From assembly GCA_004295005.1 (NCBI GenBank), contig SHNG01000053.1:1-32422 (forward strand): 32,422 nt of DNA, given 5' to 3'. The first letter of the stretch is position 1, and every line of letters starts with the position of its first letter. The DNA comes from Gammaproteobacteria bacterium (lineage in GTDB: Bacteria > Pseudomonadota > Gammaproteobacteria > Xanthomonadales > Rhodanobacteraceae). Positions 9,015 to 18,079 of the stretch are shown here, piece after piece. Position numbers and translations under genes: made by a program. The notes under the pieces are model-generated. The model was not told the origin of the DNA, made no database searches, and worked only from the letters and a program-made list of their open reading frames with translations.

Positions 9015-9255
9015 GGTTCCACTCCTTGGGGCAGAAGCAGGAGGCCGTGGCGGTGCTGCCACCTCTCCCCTGCGTGCTGCATCCCACGCAATCTGCCCGG
9101 AGCACGAAAAAAGGGGATGCACAAACCCTGAAATTTCGGTGAAACTCTCATGCGCAACCTGCCTTTGCGCGGGCGACCTGCCGAATTCAGGACGAATCGA
9201 CAGGAAAACGACGCAAAAGCCACCGAAAGGAACAAGGACATCCAGCCTCCTCGCC
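9015..9255. other. Divergent intergenic region
   Basis: These 241 bases separate the minus-strand gene starting at 9014 from the plus-strand regulator starting at 9256, so they must hold at least one promoter for each direction. I see the AAGGAG ribosome site of the minus gene but no convincing -35/-10 pair or long palindrome. The sequence GTCGCCCGCG occurs here on the minus strand and also at 3445-3454, next to the upstream element at 3451, which may be chance. Confidence 0.5.
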
Positions 9256-11913
9256 ATGCGCTACCGAATCCACGAATTCGAGCTTGACGTAGAGGGTGGC
9301 CAGTTGATCGGGCCGGCAGGTGCCGTGCCGCTGCGTCGACAGGTGTTGCTGACCTTGTGCCACCTGGTTCAACGGGCGCCGGACCTGGTGCCGAACGACG
9401 AGCTTCTCGATGTGGTCTGGGGGCGCCAGGCGATCTCGCCGAACGTCGTGCCACAGGCCATGCGTGAGCTGCGCCGCGCCTTCGGCGACGACGCGCGTGA
9501 GCCGCGTTTCATCGAGACGCGACATCGCCTGGGCTATCGACTCATTGCGCCGGCCCAGCGCATCAACGGCGGTGTGCCCGGCGCCACGGCGGACACCGCG
9601 CCATCGCCCTCGACGGTGGCAGAGGCCGATTCCGTCCGCTCCGTGCCGACGCGCAGCTCGGTGGCACTTCGCGGGGCGCGTTCGGCCTGGCGCAAAGTGC
9701 TGCTGGCCTGCACGGTCATTGTCATGGCGGGCGTCACGGCGACTCTGCTGTTGCCGGGTCGGCAGCTTGCGGACGCATCCGCGCCGGTACTGGCCGAGGT
9801 GCTGCCGCGCGACGCCGAGGCGCGCCAGGCTTTTCATGCCGCGCTGATCGCGCGCGACCATGGCGACCTTGCCGCGGCCGAACGCAATCTGCGCAACGCG
9901 ATCCGGCGCGAGCCGCAGAGCGTTGCCAGCAGCGCCGATCTCGCCCGCGTACTCGCCGAGCAAGGCCGCTTCGACGACGCGCGGCGCGAAGCGGCACGCG
10001 CAGCCGGACTCAACGCGCCCCTTTCGCGCAGCGATGCGATTCGCCTGGCGGCGCTGCAGGCCGAACTCGATTTTGACTGTAGCCGCGCCGCCGAGCTGTA
10101 CCGTTCGGTATTTGCATTCGAACCGGGCGATGTGGAATCCGCCTATCGCTTGTATGAATGCGAACTCGCGCTGGCCGACCGCTCCGCCGCCGAGTCCACG
10201 CTCGCTGCCATCACCAGGACCCTGGGTAATCGCGATGCGCAGAGCAATCCACGCCTGCTGCTGGCGCGCGCGCGCCTGGCTGCGGACAACGGCCAGCCCG
10301 AGGAGCAGCGCAAGTTCGCGCAGCGTGTCCTGCAAGGCTGCAACGACAACCCGGCTTGCGGTCGGCTTGGCGCGGCGGCACGTCGCCAGCTCGCAGCCGC
10401 GCAACTCAAGCTGGGTGCGGTCGATACGGCATTGGCCGAAGCTGGGCGCGCAGCGCAGGAGGCCGAAGCCGGCGGCCACGCTTCAATTGCAGCCTCGGCG
10501 ATGCTGCTCAAGGGCGTGATCGCGCGCGAGCAGGGACGTCTTGATGATGCGGACCGCGACATCCGCGAGGCGCAGCGTCGATACATCCTGCTCGGCGACG
10601 AGACCCACGCGACCGAAGCCGAGCGCGAATCCAGCGTGGTGATGCGGGTGCGTGGCGATACGGCCGGTGCACTCAAGCGGCTGGCACAGATCGAGCAGAC
10701 CGCCGCCTCGCGCGGGGACTTGCGTGCACGCGCGAGCACCCTGCTTGCGCGCGGCATGACCGAACTGCCTGCGGGCCAGCCCGAAGCCGCGCGAGTTTCG
10801 CTGGAACAGGCACGCGAATTCTTTGTCAGCTCGCGCGATGTGGTGGGTGAAGCGGCCGCGCAAGTCAATCTCGGCAGCCTCTACGGTCGTCTTGAGCGCC
10901 ACGCGGAAGCAAAGCAGGCCAATGAACGCGCACTGCTGCTGTTTCGCCAGCTCGGCGACAAGCGTGGGCAGGCATTTGCACTGGGCAATCTCGCCATCAG
11001 TGCCGGCATCGAGGGCCAGGCTGAACGCAAGCGCGAGTTGACCGAGCAGTCACTCGCCTTGTTCCGCGACATCGGCGCGCGCATGGAAGTGGGCCGCATC
11101 CAGTTCAACCTTGCCATTCAGGATCGACGCGACGGCAATCTGGCCGTGGCGCGTACGCGCTTTGCCGAAGCCTGGTCTGCATTCGACCAGTTGCAGGCGT
11201 CCACCTGGAAACAACGTGCGGCTGCGAGTCTGGCCATGATCGATCTGGATCGCGCCGACCTTGATGCCGCTGCCGCTTTGCTCGACAAGTCGCCTGCCGA
11301 TGCGGCGGGTGGCGAACCCCTGCATGCGGCCGCGTTGCATGCCACCCGCGGACGCCTGTTCGAATTGCGTGGCGACCTGCGCGCTGCGCGCCTCGCCCAT
11401 GAGAAAGCGCTTGCGCTGCGCCAGCAATCTCAAGTCGCTGCCTGGGTTGACGTGAGTGAACTCGATCTCGCCCGCATCGACTTGTTCGAAGGTGAGTTGA
11501 CCCGGGCGGAAGTCACCTGTCGTCGACTGGTGCAGCGCATGGAAGACCCGCGCGATGCGGCAGCCGCCGAACTGTTGTTGGCGCAAGTGCTGATTGCCCG
11601 CGATCGCCGCAGCGAAGCCGCACGCCTCCTGGAAAGTTCGACGCTGCGCCGCCTCGACCGACATCCGGATGCCGCGCTCGCGCTCGAGTCGGAATTGATG
11701 CTTGCCCTGGCGCTCGGCGCCGACCGTGAGCGCCTGGCGATGATGCGTGAAGCCGCCGAGCGCGGCGACTTCCAGTTGCTTGCGCTGCGTGCCCGCCTGG
11801 CCGAATCCGCCAGTGCACCGTTGCCGCCGGCTTTGACCGAAGCCCTGGACAAACGCGGACTGGTCGCGTGGTCGGTTCGCGTGCGCTCCTTGTCGGCGTC
11901 GCGCACGGATTGA
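9256..11913 (+). CDS. CadC-like transmembrane transcriptional regulator with TPR-like C-terminal region
   Basis: This 885-residue protein has three parts. Residues 1-100 form an OmpR/PhoB-type winged-helix DNA-binding domain (Trans_reg_C): FELDVEGGQL, PLRRQVLLTLCHLV, NDELLDVVWG, a recognition-helix region at SPNVVPQAMRELRRAF, and the wing FIETRHRLGYRL. After a Ser/Thr/Ala-rich linker, one membrane segment lies at about 147-167. From about 185 to the end the protein is helical and Ala/Arg/Leu-rich with TPR-like repeats, for example AAERNLRNAIRREPQSVASSADLARVLAEQGRFDDARRE broken over two helices. There is no receiver domain, so this is a one-component membrane regulator of the CadC type, with the TPR part probably periplasmic. 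ATG 9256 is the first start consistent with the domain; its ribosome site (AAGGAC) is distant. The divergent GFE-tailed genes are plausible targets. Confidence 0.8.
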   Translation: MRYRIHEFELDVEGGQLIGPAGAVPLRRQVLLTLCHLVQRAPDLVPNDELLDVVWGRQAISPNVVPQAMRELRRAFGDDAREPRFIETRHRLGYRLIAPAQRINGGVPGATADTAPSPSTVAEADSVRSVPTRSSVALRGARSAWRKVLLACTVIVMAGVTATLLLPGRQLADASAPVLAEVLPRDAEARQAFHAALIARDHGDLAAAERNLRNAIRREPQSVASSADLARVLAEQGRFDDARREAARAAGLNAPLSRSDAIRLAALQAELDFDCSRAAELYRSVFAFEPGDVESAYRLYECELALADRSAAESTLAAITRTLGNRDAQSNPRLLLARARLAADNGQPEEQRKFAQRVLQGCNDNPACGRLGAAARRQLAAAQLKLGAVDTALAEAGRAAQEAEAGGHASIAASAMLLKGVIAREQGRLDDADRDIREAQRRYILLGDETHATEAERESSVVMRVRGDTAGALKRLAQIEQTAASRGDLRARASTLLARGMTELPAGQPEAARVSLEQAREFFVSSRDVVGEAAAQVNLGSLYGRLERHAEAKQANERALLLFRQLGDKRGQAFALGNLAISAGIEGQAERKRELTEQSLALFRDIGARMEVGRIQFNLAIQDRRDGNLAVARTRFAEAWSAFDQLQASTWKQRAAASLAMIDLDRADLDAAAALLDKSPADAAGGEPLHAAALHATRGRLFELRGDLRAARLAHEKALALRQQSQVAAWVDVSELDLARIDLFEGELTRAEVTCRRLVQRMEDPRDAAAAELLLAQVLIARDRRSEAARLLESSTLRRLDRHPDAALALESELMLALALGADRERLAMMREAAERGDFQLLALRARLAESASAPLPPALTEALDKRGLVAWSVRVRSLSASRTD

Positions 11914-11977
11914 GGTCACGACCACGAAACGAAGGCGCCGGTTCGTTGTCGCCGGGCTCTTGATGGGGTGAGTGCCA

Positions 11978-14143
11978 ATGCGTCGAATCGTGCGTCGAGT
12001 CGCCATCGGCCTGCTGGCTGTGCTGGCGGTTTACCTGGTTGCCGGAAACGTGTTTTTGAACACCGGCATCGGGCCGTGGGCGATCAATCGCAAACCCGAG
12101 CGCTTCACCTTGCAATGGTCGCATGGGCTGACCTGGTGGCCTGGGCAGGTTGCGCTGTGGAAGGTGGAAGCGCGTGGTCAGGTGCGCCGCGTGCAATGGA
12201 GTGCAAGGGCCGATCACGCGCGCGGGCGCATCGCGTTGCTGCCGCTGTTCTCGCGCGAGTTGCGCATGCCGTCGATTGCCGCGGACAACGTGGATGGCAC
12301 AGTCGATCGGGTTGACACCGAGCTGGCGCCACCGCCAGCGCGCGACGGCGGCTGGACCCTGCGCTTCGACCGCATCGCCACGACTTCGCTTACCGGTTGG
12401 CGCATCGCGCAATTGAGCCTGGCTACCCGCGGTGAGGCCAGCTTCGGCATCATCAAGCAGTTGCGTGGCGGGCCGCTGGAAGTGCTGCCCTCGCAGGCGA
12501 AGCTGGCGGATCTGCGCATAAGCCAGGGGGAGCAGGTGCTGCTGAAGGACGCACGCGCCGAGGCCACGCTGGCCATTGCGCGGCACCGGCGCGAGGAGGC
12601 ACCGGGCCTAGCGCGGCTCAAGTTCACCGACGCGCGGGTGCAACTGCAAGGCACCCCATCGGGCATGGGCGTGGATCTGGATTCGAGTGGCCAGTGGCGT
12701 GGACGCTTGGCCGATCTTGCGGGCGGAACCCTGGCGCTGGATCTGCACTGGCGGCGCGGCGAGTTCCAGCCGGGCGGCCACCTTGATTTGAGTTTGCCGC
12801 TGGATGCCAGCCGCGGCGCGACGCATGTCAGTGATCAAGCGCGACTGCGGGCGCAGGTGAATGATGCCGACATTGCCGTGCAGCTGGAACTGCCCGCTCC
12901 GCCTGAAAGCCACGGCTCCGTGCATGCCGATCTTGCGGTCAGTGGTCGCCAACTGATCTTGCCGTGGCAAGCGAATACCTTGTTGCCGCGTGTATCCGGC
13001 ACTGTGGATCTCGATTGGCGGTTCGATTCGCTGTCCTGGCTGGGTCCACTGCTGGCGCGCGCGCCCTGGCTCACGCTCAACGGAGCGGGTCGGGTTGACG
13101 CGGAGCTCAAGGTCGCGGGCGGACGGTTGCAGGCGGGATCGAAGGTCGAGATTCCCGATGTGCAATTGTCTGCACTGCTGGCCGGTCACCAGTTTCGCGG
13201 ACAGGCGCGCGCGCTGGGTCGCATCGACGAGGTCGACGGCACGCCACGTGCGCGTGTCGAACTGGTGTTGCCGAGTTATGAGGCAACCGCTGCCCAGGCT
13301 GCGGATCAGGTGCTGGTGCAAGGCAAGGATCTGCGCATCGACATGGATGCGCCCGACACCCTGCATTCCTTCCGCGACTCGGCGCAGGTGCGCGTGCGCT
13401 TCGCTGACGCAAGCGTTCCAGACCTGCGCACCATCAATGCCTGGCTGCCCACCGCAACACTTGAACTGAAAGGTGGGCGAACCTCGGTCGGTGTCGATCT
13501 GGAACTGGATGCCACCGGCGGCATTGAACGCGGTCGTATCGGCATCAAGGGTCGTGCCACCCGCATTCGCCTGGGCGAGATTGCACTGGCCGGCGACTTC
13601 GATCTGGATGCCGATCTGGACAACACGGACCTCGCCAAACGCCATTTCAATCTGGACGGCACGCGCCTGGCGTTGCGCAATGTTTCGATGGCGGACGCGG
13701 ATCGCGCAGCAGGTGAGAAGTGGTGGGCGCGCATGCATTTGAAACGTGGTCGCATCGACGCCGCCGCACCGTTCAGCGTGAACGCAAATGTCAATCTGGA
13801 AATGCAGGACGTCGGCCTGCTGATGGCCCTGTTCATGCGCCACAAGGAGTACCCGGGCTGGGCGATCAAGCTGGCCGACAAGGGCAACCTGCAGGCCAGT
13901 GGACTGCTGCGCGCGGCGCAGGGCGCGATCATTATCGACCACATCGAGGCCAGCAACGACCGTTTCGATGTCAAGGCGCGCCTGCATCTGGCCAACAAGC
14001 GAGCCAAGGGTGACCTGCTGCTGGGCTGGCACGCGCTGGCGCTGGGTCTGGAAGTCGATGGCCAGCAGCACAAGGTGCACCTGCTCAAGTCTCGTCAATG
14101 GTATGCGTCGCGTCCGCCGCTCATCGACAAGTCAATGCCCTGA
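11978..14143 (+). CDS. AsmA-like envelope protein
   Basis: This 721-residue protein has an N-terminal Arg-rich stretch and a membrane anchor (VAIGLLAVLAVYLVAG, about residues 8-23). A long beta-rich, repeat-like region follows, of the sort seen in AsmA/TamB-type proteins, which span the periplasm and are linked to outer-membrane lipid or protein traffic. The assignment rests on overall build: single anchor, then strands of the form xVDLELDATGGIERGRIGI and DLDADLDNTDL. No catalytic motif was seen. ATG 11978 was preferred because GGGGTG at 11965-11970 is 7 bases away; an in-frame GTG at 11972 is possible. It follows the regulator by 64 bases and may share its transcript. It could also be called a DUF-type hypothetical protein. 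Confidence 0.6.
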   Translation: MRRIVRRVAIGLLAVLAVYLVAGNVFLNTGIGPWAINRKPERFTLQWSHGLTWWPGQVALWKVEARGQVRRVQWSARADHARGRIALLPLFSRELRMPSIAADNVDGTVDRVDTELAPPPARDGGWTLRFDRIATTSLTGWRIAQLSLATRGEASFGIIKQLRGGPLEVLPSQAKLADLRISQGEQVLLKDARAEATLAIARHRREEAPGLARLKFTDARVQLQGTPSGMGVDLDSSGQWRGRLADLAGGTLALDLHWRRGEFQPGGHLDLSLPLDASRGATHVSDQARLRAQVNDADIAVQLELPAPPESHGSVHADLAVSGRQLILPWQANTLLPRVSGTVDLDWRFDSLSWLGPLLARAPWLTLNGAGRVDAELKVAGGRLQAGSKVEIPDVQLSALLAGHQFRGQARALGRIDEVDGTPRARVELVLPSYEATAAQAADQVLVQGKDLRIDMDAPDTLHSFRDSAQVRVRFADASVPDLRTINAWLPTATLELKGGRTSVGVDLELDATGGIERGRIGIKGRATRIRLGEIALAGDFDLDADLDNTDLAKRHFNLDGTRLALRNVSMADADRAAGEKWWARMHLKRGRIDAAAPFSVNANVNLEMQDVGLLMALFMRHKEYPGWAIKLADKGNLQASGLLRAAQGAIIIDHIEASNDRFDVKARLHLANKRAKGDLLLGWHALALGLEVDGQQHKVHLLKSRQWYASRPPLIDKSMP

Positions 14144-14365
14144 CGGGCTGGGCAGCATGCGCAGTGCATACCTCGCAGGCGGGTAGTCCATTCTGCAAGG
14201 TTCAGGTGTGGCGGGATCGCCGATGACCTCGCCTGCGCGACCGCGCGGCTTGCTCGCGACGAATGGGTTCCGTAATTGTTCAGGGTTTCCCTTGGGTTTC
14301 AGCCCGACACGGCAGCACGTCAGCTCCCGCAGTTCCGGCTGGATAGCCGATACACAACAGCAAGC

Positions 14366-14395
14366 TTGACCCGTCACCCAGTCCGCGCCTATCAT
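14366..14395 (+). promoter_or_regulatory. Predicted sigma-70 promoter of the his operon
   Basis: TTGACC at 14366-14371 and TATCAT at 14390-14395 are separated by 18 bases. Both are close to the sigma-70 consensus, and this is the best such pair found upstream of the regulator. Transcription would start at about 14401-14403, inside the palindrome that follows. Confidence 0.6.
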
Positions 14396-14400
14396 TGCAA

Positions 14401-14420
14401 CGTATTAGCGCGCTAATACG
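14401..14420. promoter_or_regulatory. Perfect 20-bp palindrome, probable TrpR-family (HisR/YerC) operator
   Basis: CGTATTAGCGCGCTAATACG is a perfect 20-bp palindrome just downstream of the predicted -10 box and 43 bases before the regulator gene. Its length and its TTAG/CTAA half-sites recall the E. coli trp operator (CTAG half-sites). Binding here would block transcription initiation. The natural ligand is the TrpR-family protein encoded directly downstream, giving autoregulation plus control of his. The palindrome is seen; the binding is inferred. Confidence 0.7.
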
Positions 14421-14462
14421 CTGACACGAAGGTTCCACCAACCCGCAGCCTTGCGAGATGCC

Positions 14463-14780
14463 ATGAAGATCCGCCCCATCAATCCACGCAAACGCGAATC
14501 CGATGCCGACTTCCGCGCGTTGGCGCGTGCATTGGCTGCGCTCGGCGAGCCGCAGCAGGTTGCCGCGTTTCTGCGCGACCTGTGCACACCGGCCGAACTG
14601 GAGGCGATGTGTGACCGTTGGAAAGTGGTGCCCTTGATCGAGTCCGGCGAGCCCTACCGGGCAATCCACGAGAAGACCGGAGTCAGCGTGACCACCATCG
14701 GTCGGGTGGCGCGCACGCTCAGCGAAGGGGCCGGTGGCTACTCGGCGGCGTTGGAAGCCGTGGCAGCAACAACGGCCTAG
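14463..14780 (+). CDS. TrpR/YerC-family transcriptional regulator of the his operon
   Basis: This 105-residue protein matches the YerC/YecD branch of the TrpR family. The segment [16 protein letters not shown] (about 44-59) followed by a helix-turn-helix ([20 protein letters not shown], about 62-81) is the family signature. TrpR-like proteins are all-helical dimers that bind palindromic operators, often with an amino-acid corepressor. Its position 13 bases before hisG, and the perfect palindrome at the promoter, point to control of histidine synthesis; I recall a TrpR-family HisR being described for this role. ATG 14463 was chosen by family N-terminus length; an in-frame TTG at 14451 is the alternative. 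No strong ribosome site is visible. Ligand not shown by the sequence; histidine is the obvious guess. Confidence 0.8.
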   Translation: MKIRPINPRKRESDADFRALARALAALGEPQQVAAFLRDLCTPAELEAMCDRWKVVPLIESGEPYRAIHEKTGVSVTTIGRVARTLSEGAGGYSAALEAVAATTA

Positions 14781-14793
14781 CGAACACACCGGC

Positions 14794-15696
14794 ATGAACC
14801 TGATATCTGCGTCGCCGCGTCGCGACCGCCTGCGCATTGCCATCCAGAAAAACGGCCGCCTCAGCGAGCCGGCACGCGCGCTGCTGGGCAGTTGCGGCCT
14901 GTCCTGGCGCGAAAGCCCGGACAAACTTTTCTGCTACGGCGACAACGCCCCGGTCGACCTGTTGCTGGTGCGCGACGACGACATTCCCGGCCTGATCGAC
15001 AGTGGCCTGTGCGACCTTGGCATTGTCGGTCGCAACGTGTTGTGCGAGCAGGCCAGTGAGCGTGAGAGCGCAAACTTCCGCGAATGGCGTGCGCTCGGAT
15101 TTGGCCTGTGTCGGCTGGCCCTGGCGGTACCGCAGGAATGGGATTGGCACGCACCGACGCAGTTGCTGGGCAAGCGCATTGCAACCTCGTATCCGGCCTT
15201 GACCCGTGCATGGCTGCGCGAACAGAAGGTGGACGCCGAAGTGGTGGTGCTCAACGGTTCCGTGGAGATTGCGCCGCGGCTCGGACAAGCCGATGCAATC
15301 TGCGACCTGGTGTCCAGTGGCGCAACCCTGTCCGCCAATCAATTGAAACCGGTATGCGACCTGTTGCAAAGCGAGGCGGTGCTGACTGGACCGGTGACGG
15401 AACTGGATCCGGAACTGGCCGAGACCGCGCAAATGCTGCTGCGCCGGATCGACGGCGTGCTGCGCATCCGCGACAGCAAGCTGCTGATGTTCCAGGCCCC
15501 GCGTAGCGCGGTGGCCGACGTGCTGCGGCTGCTGCCGGACGCAGAAGCGCCAACCAGCTTTCCGATGGATGGTGGCGAGGTGCTGGCGATGCAGGCGCTG
15601 TGCCATGGCGTGGTCTCCTGGCAGCGGCTGGAAGAACTCAAGCGTGCCGGTGCGCGTGCCCTGATGGTGTTGCCGGTCGAGAGGATGCTGGCATGA
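14794..15696 (+). CDS. hisG: ATP phosphoribosyltransferase, long form
   Basis: This cytoplasmic enzyme joins ATP and PRPP to form phosphoribosyl-ATP, the first and feedback-controlled step of histidine synthesis. It has 300 residues, the length of the long HisG form, which carries its own C-terminal ACT-like regulatory domain and needs no HisZ. The start [16 protein letters not shown] is typical. The PRPP-binding segment reads [18 protein letters not shown] (usual form DxVxTGxTLxANxL). The C-terminal regulatory part includes [10 protein letters not shown] and [14 protein letters not shown]. The gene begins 13 bases after the regulator and its stop overlaps the hisD start (ATGA). The ribosome site is poor, so translation may depend on the upstream gene. 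Confidence 0.95.
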   Translation: MNLISASPRRDRLRIAIQKNGRLSEPARALLGSCGLSWRESPDKLFCYGDNAPVDLLLVRDDDIPGLIDSGLCDLGIVGRNVLCEQASERESANFREWRALGFGLCRLALAVPQEWDWHAPTQLLGKRIATSYPALTRAWLREQKVDAEVVVLNGSVEIAPRLGQADAICDLVSSGATLSANQLKPVCDLLQSEAVLTGPVTELDPELAETAQMLLRRIDGVLRIRDSKLLMFQAPRSAVADVLRLLPDAEAPTSFPMDGGEVLAMQALCHGVVSWQRLEELKRAGARALMVLPVERMLA

Positions 15697-16991
15697 AGCC
15701 GGTCGACTGGAACGCGCTGGATGCCGCAGCACAGGCGCAGGTGTTGACGCGGCCGACACGCGCGCTGGCGGCCGGTGTGCGCGGGCGCGTGGAAGAAGTG
15801 ATGGCTGATGTCGGTCTGCGTGGCGACGTCGCCTTGCAGGTGTTGACCGAAGCCTATGACGGTGTGCGCCTGGATGCCTTCGAGGTCAGCGTAGCGGAAC
15901 GTCGCGCCGCGCACGCGGCGATCGGGCCGGAGTTGGCAGATGCGATCGCACAAGCGGCGGAGCGTATCGAGGCATTCCATCGTGCCGGCATGCCACGCGG
16001 CTATGCGTTGCATACGGCGCCGGGCATGTGTTGCGAACGGGTGCTGCGGCCGATCAGTCCGGTTGGCCTGTACGTGCCCGCAGGCAGCGCGCCGCTGCCC
16101 TCGACGGCGCTGATGCTGGCGATTCCGGCGCAACTGGCTGCTTGCGAACAGATCGTGATGTGCACGCCACCTCGCCGCGACGGCAGCGCCGATCCGGCCG
16201 TACTGGTCGCCGCGCAATACGCGGGCAACGCTCGCATATTCAAACTGGGTGGTGCGCAGGCCATCGCTGCGATGAGCTTCGGTACTGCCAGCGTGCCGCG
16301 TTGCGAAAAACTGTTCGGTCCTGGCAACGCCTATGTCGATGAAGCCAAGCGCCAGGCGGCGGAACGCCACGATGGTCCGGCCATCGACATGCCGGCCGGT
16401 CCATCGGAAGTGCTGGTGATTGCCGATGGCGGCGCCAATGCCGCGTTCATCGCCGCCGACCTGTTGTCGCAGGCCGAACACGGCCCGGACTCGCAGGTGA
16501 TCCTGTTCAGCGATGATTGCGCGTTGCTGGATGCCACGGCCAGCGAAGTCGAACGTCAGCTTGTCGGCCTGCCGCGCGCGGATATCGCCCGCCGCGCACT
16601 TGAACACGCGCGCCTGGTCCGCGTCGCAGACATTGCCCAGGCGATCGCGCTGAGCAACGACTACGCGCCGGAACACCTCATTTTGAGCGTGCGCGAGCCG
16701 CGCAAGTGGCTGGAGGCGGTGCGCAGTGCCGGTACCGTGTTCATGGGTGACTGGACCCCGGAATCGCTGGGCGACTATTGCTCGGGCAGCAACCATGTGT
16801 TGCCCACCGGCGGAGCAGCCCGCGCCTGGAGCGGCTTGTCGGTATCCAGTTTCGTGAAATCGCTGACCGTGCAGACGGCCAGTCGAATCGGCATCGGCGC
16901 CATCGGTCCCTGTGCCGTCACCCTGGCCGAGGCCGAGGGATTGCATGCGCACGCACGAGCGGTGCAGTTGCGCATGGCGGTGCCGGCATGA
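15693..16991 (+). CDS. hisD: Histidinol dehydrogenase
   Basis: This zinc enzyme oxidises L-histidinol to L-histidine in two NAD-dependent steps, the last steps of the pathway. At 432 residues it has the usual length. Key motifs are present: VGLYVPAG (about 124-131), [12 protein letters not shown] (209-220), [10 protein letters not shown] with zinc-ligand candidates Q260 and H263, and YAPEHL with the catalytic pair E327/H328. GLHAHA near the C-terminus supplies another zinc ligand in the family. The start overlaps the hisG stop as ATGA, with AGAGG about 8 bases upstream. Its stop overlaps the hisC start in the same way. Confidence 0.97.
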   Translation: MKPVDWNALDAAAQAQVLTRPTRALAAGVRGRVEEVMADVGLRGDVALQVLTEAYDGVRLDAFEVSVAERRAAHAAIGPELADAIAQAAERIEAFHRAGMPRGYALHTAPGMCCERVLRPISPVGLYVPAGSAPLPSTALMLAIPAQLAACEQIVMCTPPRRDGSADPAVLVAAQYAGNARIFKLGGAQAIAAMSFGTASVPRCEKLFGPGNAYVDEAKRQAAERHDGPAIDMPAGPSEVLVIADGGANAAFIAADLLSQAEHGPDSQVILFSDDCALLDATASEVERQLVGLPRADIARRALEHARLVRVADIAQAIALSNDYAPEHLILSVREPRKWLEAVRSAGTVFMGDWTPESLGDYCSGSNHVLPTGGAARAWSGLSVSSFVKSLTVQTASRIGIGAIGPCAVTLAEAEGLHAHARAVQLRMAVPA

Positions 16992-18079
16992 GCATCATGA
17001 CCACCGCACAAGCCCTGCTGCGTGCGGACCTGCACGACTTCGACGGCTACCGATCGGCACGCAGCACGGAAGCGCTCGGCGAGATCTGGTTGAACGCCAA
17101 CGAATCGCCAACCACCGCTGCCAACGATGCCGACGACCTGTTGCGTCGCTATCCGGAGCCGCAACCGCAAGCCTTGCGCGAGGCGATGGCTGCGCTGTAC
17201 GGCGTGCAGGTGCCGCAGGTCCTGGCGACGCGCGGCAGTGACGAGGGCATCGACCTGCTGTTGCGTGCGTTCTGCGTACCAGGAAAGGGCGCGATCGTCA
17301 TTGCGCCACCGGTGTTCGGCATGTACGCCGTGTGTGCGCGCCTGCACGGTGCGCACGTGCTTGCCGTCCCCGCACAGGACGGCGAGGCGGGCTGGCGCAG
17401 CGATCTCGGCGCGATGGGTCAGGCCGCACTGCGTGGCGGTGCGCGCCTGGTGTTCGTGTGCAATCCCGGCAATCCCAGCGGCGAGGCAATCCCGGCCGAT
17501 GCGATTGAACGACTGGCTTGCCGCCTGCGCGGCAAGGCCTTGCTGGTGGTCGATGGTGCGTACGCTGAATTTGCCGACAGCGATGATGGCATGGCGCTGC
17601 TGGCAGGCAACGAGAACCTGGTATTGCTGCGCACGCTGTCCAAGGCGCATGCCTTGGCCGGAGCGCGCATCGGTTGCGTGCTCGCCGCAGCGGAACTGAT
17701 TGACATGCTCAAGCGTTGCCAGGCGCCCTATCCGTTGGCACAGCCCGCCGTGGCGGCGGCGCTGGCGGCGCTGACCCCGCAGGCGTTGGCGCGTGCACGC
17801 AATGCGGTCGTGCAGGTCCGCAGTGAGCGCCAGCGCCTGCTGGCTGCCTTGCGCCAGTCGCCGGGCGTGCGCCGCGTGTATTCCTCGCAAGGCAATTTTC
17901 TGCTGCTTCGCTGCGACGATGCGCAGGTCACCTTTGCTGCGTTGCTGGCAGCGGGCGTGGTGGTGCGCGACATGCGTGCCACGCCCGGGCTCGAGGATGC
18001 GCTGCGGATCAGCATCGGCACGGTGCAACAGAACGAGCGTGTGCTGGCGGTGCTGGCGCGCAGCCGGGTGACGACATGA
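16988..18079 (+). CDS. hisC: Histidinol-phosphate aminotransferase
   Basis: This PLP-dependent fold-type I aminotransferase converts imidazole acetol phosphate and glutamate to histidinol phosphate. The 363 residues include LNANESP (substrate arm, about 35-41), RYPEPQP (54-60), CNPGNPSG (158-165), the PLP-ring Asp D189 in VVDGAYAEF, and the Schiff-base lysine K219 in [14 protein letters not shown]. The start overlaps the hisD stop; an in-frame ATG lies nine bases later (MSIMTT), but the ATGA overlap favours the first. Confidence 0.96.
   Translation: MSIMTTAQALLRADLHDFDGYRSARSTEALGEIWLNANESPTTAANDADDLLRRYPEPQPQALREAMAALYGVQVPQVLATRGSDEGIDLLLRAFCVPGKGAIVIAPPVFGMYAVCARLHGAHVLAVPAQDGEAGWRSDLGAMGQAALRGGARLVFVCNPGNPSGEAIPADAIERLACRLRGKALLVVDGAYAEFADSDDGMALLAGNENLVLLRTLSKAHALAGARIGCVLAAAELIDMLKRCQAPYPLAQPAVAAALAALTPQALARARNAVVQVRSERQRLLAALRQSPGVRRVYSSQGNFLLLRCDDAQVTFAALLAAGVVVRDMRATPGLEDALRISIGTVQQNERVLAVLARSRVTT

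Larger units (their letters stand above)
14144..14462. other. Intergenic region holding the his promoter and operator
   Basis: The 319 bases hold no gene I can support. From 14366 on they contain the promoter and palindrome listed separately. The earlier part has an inverted repeat, CGCAGGCG (14174-14181) with CGCCTGCG (14230-14237), enclosing a short GGCG/CGCC hairpin. This could be a transcript end structure for the AsmA-like gene, but no T-run follows it. I found no leader peptide with a run of His codons, so classical his attenuation is not supported. Confidence 0.6.

Noticed and set aside
14144-14400. Histidine leader peptide or attenuator
   Set aside because: No short frame with a run of His codons and no terminator-like hairpin with a T-run was found.
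15339-16952. Open frame of 537 codons on the minus strand across hisG and hisD
   Set aside because: The plus strand holds unmistakable his genes; the antisense product is His/Arg/Gln-rich without domains.
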